A stretch of 64,000 nt of DNA from Deinococci bacterium (GTDB taxonomy: Bacteria; Deinococcota; Deinococci; Deinococcales; Trueperaceae): positions 1 to 64,000 of the forward strand of contig JASBRS010000014.1 of the NCBI GenBank assembly GCA_030149325.1, in the 5' to 3' direction. Positions 30,889 to 44,404 of the stretch are shown one piece after another. How positions within the stretch are numbered: position 1 is the stretch's first letter; each line of letters starts with the position of its first letter. The notes under the pieces are model-generated. The model worked only from the letters and a program-made list of their open reading frames with translations, was not told the origin of the DNA and searched no databases. Position numbers and translations under genes: made by a program.

Positions 30889-31983
30889 ATGCACTTCAAC
30901 GACCTCCTGCACAACCTCGTCGAGCGTGGCGTCTCCGACGTGCACCTGCACGCCGGCATGCCGGGTCTGGCCCGGATCCACGGACGCCTCGAACCGGTGA
31001 CCGAGGCCAAGATCACCCCGAAGTTCACCGAAGCGCTGCTCGACGTGCTGTGCGACGAGACGCAACTCGCGGCCTTCCGCACCCGGCACCAGGTCGACCT
31101 CGCCTACAGCGTGCCCGGCCTCGCCCGCTTCCGCGTCAACCTCTTCCGCCAACGGGGCTCGGTGAGCGCGGTCCTGCGCGTCATCAACTCCGACGAGTCG
31201 GCGCTCGAGGTGGTCAACCTCCCGCAGGAGACCATCGAGTACTTCCGCGATCAGGAGAAGGGGCTGGTGTTGGTGACCGGCGCCACCGGCCGCGGCAAGT
31301 CGACCACCCTGGCCCGCATCGTGGACGAGATCAACCAGCACCACGCCAAGATGATCGTGACGGTGGAGGACCCCATCGAGTACCTGCACCGGTCGAAGCG
31401 CTCGGCGGTGGTCCAACGCGAGCTCGGCGTCGATGCCCGCTCCTTCTCCGAGGCCCTCGTCGCGGCCATGCGGCAGGACCCCGACGTCATCCTCATTGGC
31501 GAGATCCGCGACCACGCCACCGCGGCCGCCGCGCTCAGCGCGGCCCAGACGGGCCACCTGGTGTTCAGCACGCTGCACACGCAGGACTCGGTGCGCACCA
31601 TCAACCGCATGATCGAGCTGTTCCCGCCCCACGAGCGCGACACCGCCCGCATCCTCTTCGCCGAGTCGTTGGTCGGCATCGTGTCGCAGCGGTTGTTGCC
31701 GCGAGCGGGCGGCTCGGGCCGCGTCGCGGCCATGGAGATCCTCAAGGGCACGCTCCGCATCAAGGACCTGGTGCGCGACGAGGAGCGCACCGGCGAGCTC
31801 TACGACGCCCTGCGCGACGCCAAGCTCGACGGCATGCAGCTCTTCGACGACCACCTCGCCGAGCTCTACGCCGGGGGCGTCATCACCTTCGAGACCGGCA
31901 TGGCCGCCGCCACCAGCGCGCAGGCCTTCAAGATGGCGGCCACCCAGGTCGACGTGCAACGCCCTTCGGCCGCCGCCAACTGA
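30889..31983 (+). CDS. pilT: type IV pilus retraction ATPase PilT
   Basis: GVSDVHLHAGMPGLARIHGRL...LVTGATGRGKSTTLARIVDEIN; AIRQDPD-type Walker B region AAMRQDPDVILIGEIRD. Confidence 0.94.
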   Translation: MHFNDLLHNLVERGVSDVHLHAGMPGLARIHGRLEPVTEAKITPKFTEALLDVLCDETQLAAFRTRHQVDLAYSVPGLARFRVNLFRQRGSVSAVLRVINSDESALEVVNLPQETIEYFRDQEKGLVLVTGATGRGKSTTLARIVDEINQHHAKMIVTVEDPIEYLHRSKRSAVVQRELGVDARSFSEALVAAMRQDPDVILIGEIRDHATAAAALSAAQTGHLVFSTLHTQDSVRTINRMIELFPPHERDTARILFAESLVGIVSQRLLPRAGGSGRVAAMEILKGTLRIKDLVRDEERTGELYDALRDAKLDGMQLFDDHLAELYAGGVITFETGMAAATSAQAFKMAATQVDVQRPSAAAN

Positions 31984-31995
31984 TCGCGCCTCGGC

Positions 31996-35745
<3,750 letters not shown>

Positions 35746-35852
35746 GCCCCATGCTACCGTGACCCTCCGCCCCGGTCGGCGCGGCGACGGCGATGCCCGC
35801 GCGGGGAGCCCGCCGGCGCCGCGCGATGGCCGGGCGTCCCGTCGCAGACGCG

Positions 35853-35882
35853 TTGACACGCCAAAATCGGCCGTGCTACGCT
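35853..35882 (+). promoter_or_regulatory. promoter of tRNA-Cys/tRNA-Val
   Basis: TTGACA - 18 nt - TACGCT. Confidence 0.7.
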
Positions 35883-35926
35883 TCACTAGCTCGGCGGTCC
35901 GAACGCGTAGCGACCGGGCCCGTCGC

Positions 35927-36001
35927 GGCGCCGTAGCCAAGGGGTAAGGCAGAGGTCTGCAAAACCTCGATTCACCGGTTCGAATCCGGTCGGCGCCTCC
36001 A
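35927..36001 (+). tRNA. tRNA-Cys (GCA)
   Basis: GGCGCCGTAGCCAAGGGGTAAGGCAGAGGTCTGCAAAACCTCGATTCACCGGTTCGAATCCGGTCGGCGCCTCCA. Confidence 0.96.
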
Positions 36002-36016
36002 TCTCATCTCGACCAT

Positions 36017-36091
36017 AGGCGCGTAGCTCAGTGGGAGAGCGCTACATTGACACTGTAGAGGTCGGCGGTTCAATCCCGCCCGCGCCTACCA
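36017..36091 (+). tRNA. tRNA-Val (GAC)
   Basis: AGGCGCGTAGCTCAGTGGGAGAGCGCTACATTGACACTGTAGAGGTCGGCGGTTCAATCCCGCCCGCGCCTACCA. Confidence 0.95.
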
Positions 36092-36096
36092 AGCGC

Positions 36097-36124
36097 CGTC
36101 CCTCCCAGTTCTCGGGAGGGACGG
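36097..36124 (+). terminator. hairpin terminator after tRNA-Val
   Basis: CCGTCCCTCCC-AGTTCTC-GGGAGGGACGG followed by GCTTCCTTGT. Confidence 0.75.
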
Positions 36125-36449
36125 GCTTCCTTGTCGGCAGGACGTGTCGCGCCGGCACCCGACCCGGGGTCTCACGCCACCCGGTCCAGATCCGGACCAC
36201 GGACGGCAGGCCGCCCCATCCCCCGGTCGGATCTGCATGAAGTTGAAAATCGAAGAATAGCAATCCATGGCCGGATCCGACGTACGGCGCTCACAAGCGG
36301 CGGGAACGCCGTCTGCTACATTCATCCTCGGAGCGGTTCGTGCGCGGTCGACAACTCGGTCTCGTGGATGTATCGGACATCGTGCGAGGCGACTTCCTGC
36401 CGGATATCACGACGTCGGGCCAGTGGGCACGAACGGATTGGGAGGCGCA

Positions 36450-37088
36450 ATGCACGTTCGTCGAAGGTTCGGTCCGTTGGGGGGCCTGGCACTCCTGGTA
36501 GGCGTCCTGATCGCCGGCTGTTCGCAGGTTCCGGTCGGCCAAGCGAGCGGGCCCTCGCTCGGGATCCTCAGCCGAGCCCAGATCTCGTTCAGCAGCCTGT
36601 CGTTCACGGCGTTGTCGAACCCGGGCTATACGCCGTACGTTCCCACCGCCAAGGCGGTGGCGAAGGGCCTCGGCAACGACACCTGGACCTCCGCGCTGTC
36701 GGCCAACTGGAATCTCGTGCTCATGTGCACCAACAACGGCAACAACGTCCCGCAGGGCGCCGTGAACTACCCCGGACTCAACAGCCTGGCACAACAGCTG
36801 ATCACGCCTGACCAGATCGACAAGAACGGAACGGCACCGATCGATCTGCGATCGCAGAACTTCAGCTACTGGGACACCTGGGTTTCGACGAACGTCGACC
36901 CGGCCTCCGTGTGTCCCAACGCGAACTACACGGTGAGCTTGCTGGGCTTCCAGTGGAACACCATCACGATCTCCCTCTACAGCGGGGATACTGCGACCGG
37001 CACGCCGGCCGATTCCGTGACCTTCGTGTGTTCCGATCCTGGCGACCCTACGACCTGCGCCATCCCCAACGGCAAGAAGAACAGCTGA
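36450..37088 (+). CDS. putative lipoprotein of unknown function
   Basis: MHVRRRFGPLGGLALLVGVLIAGCSQ lipobox; SD GGGAGG. Confidence 0.8.
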   Translation: MHVRRRFGPLGGLALLVGVLIAGCSQVPVGQASGPSLGILSRAQISFSSLSFTALSNPGYTPYVPTAKAVAKGLGNDTWTSALSANWNLVLMCTNNGNNVPQGAVNYPGLNSLAQQLITPDQIDKNGTAPIDLRSQNFSYWDTWVSTNVDPASVCPNANYTVSLLGFQWNTITISLYSGDTATGTPADSVTFVCSDPGDPTTCAIPNGKKNS

Positions 37089-37099
37089 GCGTCGCTAGA

Positions 37100-40000
37100 T
37101 CAGCTCGCGCTCATCCGCCGCGCCACGTCCTCCAAGGTCGTGGCGCGGCCTCTCGTCAGGCCGGCGGCAACCGCATCTTCCGACAGCACCGCCCGGACCT
37201 CGCTCAGGACCATCTCGGCGTGCTGCTCGACCTCCGAGTCGCGCGCGGGATGGCCGAGGGCGACGCCTACCAGCTCGGCCGCGACCGCGGGATCGCCGTC
37301 GCGCACCGCTGCCCAGGCCAGGCCCCCTACCGCCGACAAAGCAACGGGCAGCGCCCCCATCGCGAGGCCGTCGGCGAGGGCGCGCCGGTAGGACACGCGT
37401 GCCTGGTCGAGCCTGCCGCGCCTCACCGCGACCTCACCGAGGTTCAGCACGTTGACGATCGCCTCCTGGCGGGCCCCGAGTTCCTCGAACAAGGCGAGCC
37501 CTCCGCGGTAGTGAGCCTCCGCCGACTCGAGTTGACCCAGATGCTCGTCGACAAGGCCGAGATTGGTGACGAAGCGCGCTCGTAGGTGGCGGCTCTGAAG
37601 CTCCTCCGCGATGTCCAACGCTCGCGCGAACGCCTGCCTGGCAGATGCGTACTCCTGCTGGTAGAGATGCGCCACCCCGAGGTTGTTCAGGCTGCTCGCT
37701 TCACTGGCTCGATCGCCGACCTCCTCCGCCAGCGCGATCGCCTTGCGGTGATGCCCGACCGCCTCGTCGAAGGCGCCGCCGTAGGCGGCTAGGATGCCCA
37801 GTCGTGAGCGGGCCCTCGCCTCGGAGGCGTGGTCCGCACATGCCAGCACATGTACGAGGCCCTCCTCGGCGAAGCGTCTGGCTTCGTCGTAGGCACCGCG
37901 CCGCGTAGCGACCAGACACAAGCCATCGAGCGCCTGCGCCACCGTTCTCGCGGCGTCGGCTCGTCGAGCGAGAACCAAGCCGGCTTCGAGGTCGGCCTCG
38001 GCGTCGTCGTATCGGCTAAGGTGTTGCCCGACCACCCCGGACATCACCAAGAGACGGGCGCGCATCGGAGCCCAGCGCTCGATGTCGGGCAGAAGCGCCA
38101 GGCCGCGCCGCACCACGTCGGCTGCGCCGGCGTAGGAACCGAGGTCGAGCAGCTGCTGCGCGAAGTCGGCCTGCCCTTCGGCGGCCTGTCCCACGAGCTC
38201 CGGGTCGTCGCTTCCCACGGCGGCGTGGAAGGCGTGGTGTGCGATGGTCGCGAGGTCCCTCGAGGCTGCCGTCCGGAACCAGGACGCGAGGGCTCCATGC
38301 AGCTCCCGACGCTGGGCGAAGAGAAGCGTCTCGTAGGCGACCTCCTGGGCGAGCCCCTGGCGGAAGCGATAGCTGTCGAGGACGGCCAGCGCGTCCACGA
38401 AGCCGTGCTCCGCGAGCTCATCCACGGCCGTCCGCGTGGCGGGCTCGTCGATCTGGCGCACCGTGGCCAGCGCCGCGGTGACCGCTGGGATCACGAACTC
38501 CCGCCCTACGGTCGCGGCCACCTTGAGCGTCAGTTGCTGGCTCGGCTCGAGGCGGTCGATCTGCGACAGCAGCAGACCCTGGATCGTGAACGGGACCTCG
38601 GCCAGTTGCTCGGGCGTTCCGTGCAGGGCGCACTCGGCTCCGTCCGGGCCCTCGGTGACGGTGAGCAGGCCCTCGAGCTGGAGGTGCTGGATCAGCCCTT
38701 CGGCCACCAGGGGATTGCCGCCGCAGCGCTCGCGGAGCAGACGCTTCAGATCGTCGGGAAGCCGACCCGGGGTCACGCGGAGGCGATCGGCCGCCATCGC
38801 CTCGAGCTCGGAGTCCGCCAACGGCGCCAGCCGCAGGGCGGTCGCACCCTCGGGCACCGCATCATCGCCGACGCCCGGCCGGCGGGCGACGACGAAGGCG
38901 GCCCCGGCGCGGTCGCGCCGAAGCCGCAGGGTCACCTCCGCCAGCAGATCGGCCGAGAGCTCGTCGATGCGCTGCCCGTCGTCGAACAGGATCGCCAGCC
39001 TGGTACGCGCGGCCCGTGCCTCCAGCACCAGCGAGACCGCGGCCGTCAACAACTGACGCCGGGCAGAGCCCTCGGCGCCCGCCGGGCTCGCCAACCCGAT
39101 GGCGAGGACGTCGTCGAGCGCGGACGCGTAACCGACCAGGTCGGGATCGAGACCCTCCAGCGCGTTCACCAGGTCGGACGCGTCGATCTGCCCAGCCGCG
39201 AGGCCCAGCGCGTCGCGAACGACGCCGCGCCAGGGAGCGTAGGGCTCCTCCGGGCCGGCGGCGCGCACGGTCGCACGCAGGACCTGCATGCCCATGCCCT
39301 CGGCTTCCTCGGCGATGGCGGCGAGCAGGCGCGTCTTGCCCAGCCCGGGCTCGGAGTCGATGACGACCGTGGGGACCTCACCCCGGCAAGCGCGGTCGAG
39401 CGCCTCCACCGACAACGCCAGCTCCTCACGGCGACCCCGCAGGACGCTCGACAGGGAGGACGCGCCGACCGACTCCCCGACGGGCTCGAACACAGCGACG
39501 GGCTCGGCGACCCCCTTCACGCGGCGCGCAGGCCGTTCCTCCATCCGGAAGCGCTGCGATGCCAGTCTGGCCGCATCGACGTTGCACAGCACCTGGCCGC
39601 TGGCCGCCTCGGTCATGAGCCGCGCCGCGAGGTTCGTCATGGGGCCCAGGACCCCGTAGGTGCAGCGGTCCAGGGATCCGTACGTGCCCGTGAACATCGA
39701 ACCGTGCGTCAAGCCCACGCGCCGCTCGGCAACGTGCGGGCGCGGCGTGAGCACCAGCATCCGCGCCGCGGCAACGGCACGGGCCGCATCGTCCTCGTGG
39801 GCGACCGGAGCTCCGAAGGCGGCGTAGAGGTAGCTCCCCTTGTCGCCGGTCGTCACCTGGATCACCGAACCACCGTGTTCGTCGACGACGCGTTGGACCC
39901 AGCAGATGAAGCCGTCGAGCTTGGCGCCCGCCTCGGGGTCGCTCCCGTAGTCGATGCCACGGAACGACAGGAACAGGGCGGCGGCCGGACGGAATCCCGC

Positions 40001-40771
40001 CACGTAGGCGCCGAGCCCCTCCTCGATGCGTCGCCGCACCGCAGGCAGCACCCACCTACCTGCCACGTCTCGTTCCAGGACGGGTGGACCCGCGTCCGTT
40101 CCGGAACGCCCTCGACCGGCCTCGGGAGCGACCACCCCCAGCGACAGCCCGGTGGCCTCGTCGCGCCGCTCCTCGATCAGGGGAACCCGGGGACCGCCCT
40201 CGAGCGCGAGCACCACCTCGCCCGGCTCGCTGCCGTGTTCCGCCGTGGCCAAGACGTCGAGCGTGTGGCCGGCGATGACGTCGATCTGCTGGATGCTGGC
40301 ATCGCCGACGACGTACCGGACCACCGAGCCCACCGCCACCGCCACCTTGAGTTTGAGGCGCACGACCTCCCCGTCGGCGACGACGATCTCGTCCATCGCC
40401 GCCATCACGTCCTGCATGGCGAAGCCGGCACGGATGGCGGCCGTGCCGTCGTCCTCGTCGAACCAGCACGTCACGGCGTCGCCGCTGAAGCCCAGGACGC
40501 TGCCGCCTTCGCGCTCGATCTTGCCGATGAGGCCCTCGAACACCCGGCGCAGGACCTGGCTCAACGACTCGGCGCCGCGCAGCGGCCCCTGCACGCGGGC
40601 CAGGAGCTCGGTGAGCTTGGTGAAGCCCGAGAGATCGGCGAAGAGCGCGGCGCCGTCGGAGCGCTCCGGCAGCACCGCCCCGGACGCCAACGCCCAGCGC
40701 CGATCCTGCGGCACGAAAGCCGACAGGTCCTGCTCGAGCGTGCGCGATGCCGTGTCGGGTCCGCCAGCCAC
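37100..40771 (-). CDS. tandem class III nucleotidyl cyclase domains + AAA-type ATPase + TPR repeats
   Basis: C1 DGAALFADLSGFTKLTELL/GGSVLGFSGDAVTCWF; C2 GGSVIQVTTGDKGSYLYAAFGAP; P-loop DSEPGLGKTRLL; C-terminal TPRs. Confidence 0.88.
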   Translation of the reverse strand: MAGGPDTASRTLEQDLSAFVPQDRRWALASGAVLPERSDGAALFADLSGFTKLTELLARVQGPLRGAESLSQVLRRVFEGLIGKIEREGGSVLGFSGDAVTCWFDEDDGTAAIRAGFAMQDVMAAMDEIVVADGEVVRLKLKVAVAVGSVVRYVVGDASIQQIDVIAGHTLDVLATAEHGSEPGEVVLALEGGPRVPLIEERRDEATGLSLGVVAPEAGRGRSGTDAGPPVLERDVAGRWVLPAVRRRIEEGLGAYVAGFRPAAALFLSFRGIDYGSDPEAGAKLDGFICWVQRVVDEHGGSVIQVTTGDKGSYLYAAFGAPVAHEDDAARAVAAARMLVLTPRPHVAERRVGLTHGSMFTGTYGSLDRCTYGVLGPMTNLAARLMTEAASGQVLCNVDAARLASQRFRMEERPARRVKGVAEPVAVFEPVGESVGASSLSSVLRGRREELALSVEALDRACRGEVPTVVIDSEPGLGKTRLLAAIAEEAEGMGMQVLRATVRAAGPEEPYAPWRGVVRDALGLAAGQIDASDLVNALEGLDPDLVGYASALDDVLAIGLASPAGAEGSARRQLLTAAVSLVLEARAARTRLAILFDDGQRIDELSADLLAEVTLRLRRDRAGAAFVVARRPGVGDDAVPEGATALRLAPLADSELEAMAADRLRVTPGRLPDDLKRLLRERCGGNPLVAEGLIQHLQLEGLLTVTEGPDGAECALHGTPEQLAEVPFTIQGLLLSQIDRLEPSQQLTLKVAATVGREFVIPAVTAALATVRQIDEPATRTAVDELAEHGFVDALAVLDSYRFRQGLAQEVAYETLLFAQRRELHGALASWFRTAASRDLATIAHHAFHAAVGSDDPELVGQAAEGQADFAQQLLDLGSYAGAADVVRRGLALLPDIERWAPMRARLLVMSGVVGQHLSRYDDAEADLEAGLVLARRADAARTVAQALDGLCLVATRRGAYDEARRFAEEGLVHVLACADHASEARARSRLGILAAYGGAFDEAVGHHRKAIALAEEVGDRASEASSLNNLGVAHLYQQEYASARQAFARALDIAEELQSRHLRARFVTNLGLVDEHLGQLESAEAHYRGGLALFEELGARQEAIVNVLNLGEVAVRRGRLDQARVSYRRALADGLAMGALPVALSAVGGLAWAAVRDGDPAVAAELVGVALGHPARDSEVEQHAEMVLSEVRAVLSEDAVAAGLTRGRATTLEDVARRMSAS

Positions 40772-40940
40772 CGGTGTCCTCCCGTACGAGGGGCCCGCCG
40801 GGACCGTCGAGGGCCCACGCGGCCGTTGTCCACCAACTCTACCGTGGAGATTCTCCACACCCCGGGTACGGCGCCCCGTTAGGCTGGAGCGTGCTGGTGC
40901 GACCCGTCCGAGCGGCCCACGGCCGCCATCACGCCGCCCG

Positions 40941-41609
40941 ATGGCCATGCGCAGCCGCGCGGTCGAACTGGGTCGGGTTCACGTTCGAGGCCCGCTGGGG
41001 GACGAAGGCGTGACCGCCGAGGTCGATCGTGCTCTCGAGGCCGCGCGGGCTCTCCTGGCCGCCTTGCCTCCCGAGCTCGTCTACCACGACGCCGAGCACA
41101 CGCTCGGCTCCGTCCTGCCCGCAGCGGAGCGGTACGCCGCCGCCGAGGGCCTCGATGACGTCACGCGCTCCCTCGTCAGCATCGCCGCCGCCTTCCACGA
41201 CACCGGCATGCTGGATGCGTACGGCGGTCACGAGGAGATCAGTGCCCGCTTCGCGGAGAGCGCGATGCGCCCGTTGGGCTTCGCCGACGAGGAGGTCGCC
41301 AGGGTCCGAGGCATGATCCTGGCTACGCGCCTGCCGCAGACGCCACGCGACCCGGCCGAACGCGTGCTGGCCGACGCCGATCTCGACATCCTGGGGCGCC
41401 CGGACTTCCTCGACGTCAACCGGCGCTTGCGGGACGAGCTCGCCCGCAAGGGCACGCGCGTCGCGGACGTCGAGTGGTACCTGCAGCAGGCGGACTTCCT
41501 CCGCCATCACCGCTACTTCACGGCATCTGCTCGGGCGCACAGGGACGCGGGCAAGCGCGCCAACCTCGAGCGACTCGAGGCGATGGCGCGGGCAAGGGGC
41601 GCCCGCTAG
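40941..41609 (+). CDS. HD-domain phosphohydrolase
   Basis: LVYHDAEHTLGSVLPAAERYA...SIAAAFHDTGMLDAYGGHE; exact start uncertain. Confidence 0.8.
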   Translation: MAMRSRAVELGRVHVRGPLGDEGVTAEVDRALEAARALLAALPPELVYHDAEHTLGSVLPAAERYAAAEGLDDVTRSLVSIAAAFHDTGMLDAYGGHEEISARFAESAMRPLGFADEEVARVRGMILATRLPQTPRDPAERVLADADLDILGRPDFLDVNRRLRDELARKGTRVADVEWYLQQADFLRHHRYFTASARAHRDAGKRANLERLEAMARARGAR

Positions 41610-41650
41610 CACGCCCTTCCAGCCAGGTCCCCAGGTTCCAGGACGGCGAA

Positions 41651-42364
41651 CTAGTCGGCGCTGACCTCGTTGACGAAGGCGGGCAACAGCACCGAGGCGA
41701 CCCCCATCGACTCGAAGACCCCCTGCGGCAGCCCGATGTCGCCGACGAACAGCCGCCCGACGTCGCCGCCCGGGCGGACCCCCTTCTTGGGGAGGGCCAC
41801 CGACAGCGTCATGTCGGCGTGCACGATATCGCCGGGCACCGAACCGTCGTCGACCATCATGCCGGTGGGGGCGTCGAGCGAGATCACGCAACAGCCGTCG
41901 CCCATGCCGTTGAGCACGGTGATCACGTCCTGGGTGCGGCCGCGGGGAGGCCCCTCCAGGTTGGTGCCGATGGCGGCGTCGATGACGCAGGTGAACTTCA
42001 TCTTGGGGAGGCTGGTGCGGACGCGGACGCGGTCGAAGTGGCGCAGGTGCTCGAGCTGCTCCTTGGGCGTCCCGGAGTAGTTCTCGGCCTCGTGCGTCGG
42101 CACCACCCAGACACGCCGCCCGCGGGCCCCGAGCAGGCGCGCGGCGGCCAGCCCGCCACTGCCGTTGTTGCCGCGACCGGCCACCACCAGCACCGGGCCG
42201 TCGCCGCCGAAAGCATCGACCAGCGTGACCAGGTTGCGCGCCGTGTGCTCCACCAGCACGCGGTTGTCCAATCCGTACTTGCCGGTCGCCAGCATGATGA
42301 GCTGCTGCATCTGGGCAGCGCTGATCGCCGGAAGGTCATCCCAGCGCAGGACAGGAAAGCTCAT
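41651..42364 (-). CDS. NAD(P)H-hydrate epimerase (YjeF N-domain)
   Basis: GPVLVVAGRGNNGSGGLAAARLL...DAPTGMMVDDG. Confidence 0.9.
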   Translation of the reverse strand: MSFPVLRWDDLPAISAAQMQQLIMLATGKYGLDNRVLVEHTARNLVTLVDAFGGDGPVLVVAGRGNNGSGGLAAARLLGARGRRVWVVPTHEAENYSGTPKEQLEHLRHFDRVRVRTSLPKMKFTCVIDAAIGTNLEGPPRGRTQDVITVLNGMGDGCCVISLDAPTGMMVDDGSVPGDIVHADMTLSVALPKKGVRPGGDVGRLFVGDIGLPQGVFESMGVASVLLPAFVNEVSAD

Positions 42365-42381
42365 ACCCCTCCCTCGTGAGG

Positions 42382-43110
42382 TCAGCCGACGAGCTCGGCG
42401 TTCTCGAGGTTCGCCGTCGAGTAGACGTTCTGGACGTCGTCCAGGTCTTCGAGCGCTTCGACGAAGCGAACGACCTTGTCGGCGTCGTCGCGGCCGAGCT
42501 CGGTCTCCGTCTGCGGGAACTTGCTGAGCTGCGACACCTGGGGCGTGTGACCCGCCTGCTGCAGCCCGTCCACCACCGCGTAGAGATCGGTGGGGGAGGT
42601 GTAGACGGTGAGGCCGTCGTCGTTGACCTCGAGGTCCTCGGCTCCGAGGTCGATCGCCAGCTCCTGCAGGGCCTCCTCCGCGCCCTCCACGACGATGACC
42701 CCCTTGGTCTCGAACTGCCACGCCGTGGAGCCCGACATGTTGCCGCCGTGCTTGGAGAAGACGTGGCGGACCTCGGACGCGGTGCGGTTGCGGTTGTCGG
42801 TGAGGGCCTCGATCAGCACCGCGACCCCGGCCGGGCCGTAGCCCTCGTACTGCACCGGCTCGAAGTCGCCGCCCTCGCTACTGCCGAGGGCGCGCTCGAT
42901 GGCGCGATCGATGTTGTCTTGCGGGACGTCGTCGGTCTTCGCCGCTGCGAGCGCGTTCTTGAGGGGCAGGTTGGCCGATGCGTCGCCGCTCCCGCCCTCG
43001 CGGACGGCCGACTGGATGGCCCGGATGTGCTTGCTGATGATCTTCCCGCGCTGGCGGTCGTTGACCGCCTTCTTGCGTTTGATCTGTGACCACTTGCTGT
43101 GACCTGCCAA
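42382..43110 (-). CDS. yebC: YebC/PmpR family protein
   Basis: (TTG start) MAGHSKWSQIKRKKAVNDRQRGKIISKHIRAI. Confidence 0.95.
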   Translation of the reverse strand: MAGHSKWSQIKRKKAVNDRQRGKIISKHIRAIQSAVREGGSGDASANLPLKNALAAAKTDDVPQDNIDRAIERALGSSEGGDFEPVQYEGYGPAGVAVLIEALTDNRNRTASEVRHVFSKHGGNMSGSTAWQFETKGVIVVEGAEEALQELAIDLGAEDLEVNDDGLTVYTSPTDLYAVVDGLQQAGHTPQVSQLSKFPQTETELGRDDADKVVRFVEALEDLDDVQNVYSTANLENAELVG

Positions 43111-43276
43111 GGATGCTTCCTCCTGGTCCCTCCGTACTGTCACGGGTTCCGCCCGACGGCGTGTACGGCCATTGTATCGCACCGCCACCCTCGGTAAGGA
43201 GCCGGCCTCCGCGGGGACCGCACGAGAACGGCGCCCCCGTCTCCGAAGGCGCCGAACGCAGGGCGGCCGCGATGCT

Positions 43277-43792
43277 CTAGCGGATGACCAAGCTGGTCTC
43301 GGCCACGTCGCGGACCGGGTAGCTCCGGATGTCGATCTCGATGGCGCTCGTCCAGGCGTCGCCGCCGAAGCGCCCCAGGTAGGTGACGCGGGTCGGGTCG
43401 GTGCGCGCCGAGGTGAACGAGGCACGGATGCGGTGGTACCCGCGCGGCGGGGCCGCGGTGTAGCTGACCCGCATCTCCGGCGTGGGCAGGATCACGGTGC
43501 GTCCGCCGGGGATGTAGATGTTGCGCGACAGCACGTACACGCGGCCGTCGGGGTCCATCGCCGAGAGCGTCACGTAGCCGCTCTCGCGGGTCCGGATGCG
43601 GAACTCGACGCCGTCGCCGACGTGGTAGGTGGCGCCCTCGCCGCGCGTCGGAGCGAACGCCTCGATGACCGGATCGAGCGGGACGCCCACGTGGATCGGG
43701 CCCCCGGGCCGGACGTAGATGGTACAGGCGGACAGCGCCGCAGCCAGCAGCAGCGCGAAGGGCGCCAGTCGGAGGAGTCGGGATCTGCTCAT
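43277..43792 (-). CDS. DUF4384-type lipoprotein
   Basis: ALSACTIYVRPGGPIHVGV lipobox; VGDGVEFRIRTRESGYVTLSAMDPDGRVYVL. Confidence 0.8.
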   Translation of the reverse strand: MSRSRLLRLAPFALLLAAALSACTIYVRPGGPIHVGVPLDPVIEAFAPTRGEGATYHVGDGVEFRIRTRESGYVTLSAMDPDGRVYVLSRNIYIPGGRTVILPTPEMRVSYTAAPPRGYHRIRASFTSARTDPTRVTYLGRFGGDAWTSAIEIDIRSYPVRDVAETSLVIR

Positions 43793-43812
43793 GAGCGCCT
43801 CTCCTTGATCAT
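43789..43812 (-). CDS. candidate mini-ORF MIKERRS overlapping the DUF4384 gene start
   Basis: TAGCAT (43817..43822) 4 nt before ATG; TCATGA overlap; contains the SD AAGGAGAGG. Confidence 0.3.
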   Translation of the reverse strand: MIKERRS

Positions 43813-43913
43813 CCCCATGCTAGCAGGCGCGCACGCCATCCCCGTGGGTGACGCATTCATGCCGGCTTAAGGCAAAGGTGAGCCAGGGCACGTTGAGGCC
43901 GGCCGGTCCCGCC

Positions 43914-44270
43914 CTAGGGCGTCGTCGGGGTCGGCTGCTGGCTGGCGGGCTTGCTGTGGTCGTAGGTGGTCAGCAGGTAGGGGAGGTCGGTCTGGTGGTA
44001 GCGGCCGCGGTCGTCGTACCAATAGATGTAGTAGCCCTGCGAGTTGCCGCCGGCGCCGCCCTCCGAGGCCGTGCTCGAGCGCGTCACCTTGCCGTCGACG
44101 ATGCCGTTGAACACCACCTTGCCGTCGTACGAGTAGAGGGTGATGTACATGCGCTGGTTGGTGAAGTCCTGGATGCTCCGCCGGATCCGGTTCTGGGTCT
44201 CGTTGCGGCACCCCGCCAGGGAGACCACCAGGACCGCCAGCAGCAGGCCCCACGTCACGGTCCTCTTCAC
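43914..44270 (-). CDS. putative lipoprotein
   Basis: (GTG) MKRTVTWGLLLAVLVVSLAGCRNE; SD GGAGGTGG. Confidence 0.75.
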   Translation of the reverse strand: MKRTVTWGLLLAVLVVSLAGCRNETQNRIRRSIQDFTNQRMYITLYSYDGKVVFNGIVDGKVTRSSTASEGGAGGNSQGYYIYWYDDRGRYHQTDLPYLLTTYDHSKPASQQPTPTTP

Positions 44271-44404
44271 GATGTCCACCTCCACGCCCGCCCACCGCGG
44301 TGTGACCTCGACGATACCACCGAGCGTGACGAGCGCGGTACCGCGGTCACGGATTAACAAGCGCAGACTCAGGTTATGTATCATACGCCGTGGTGAGCCC
44401 GGTC

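Noticed and set aside
37829-40882. 1017-aa plus-strand ORF
   Set aside because: Antisense to the cyclase/ATPase gene; H/R/G/Q-rich shadow ORF.
44271-44404. HAIR (CTTGAGT-N7-ACTCAAG) operator upstream of dnaJ-hspR
   Set aside because: Only a weak half-like ACTCAGG at 44367; no second half-site, so not claimed.
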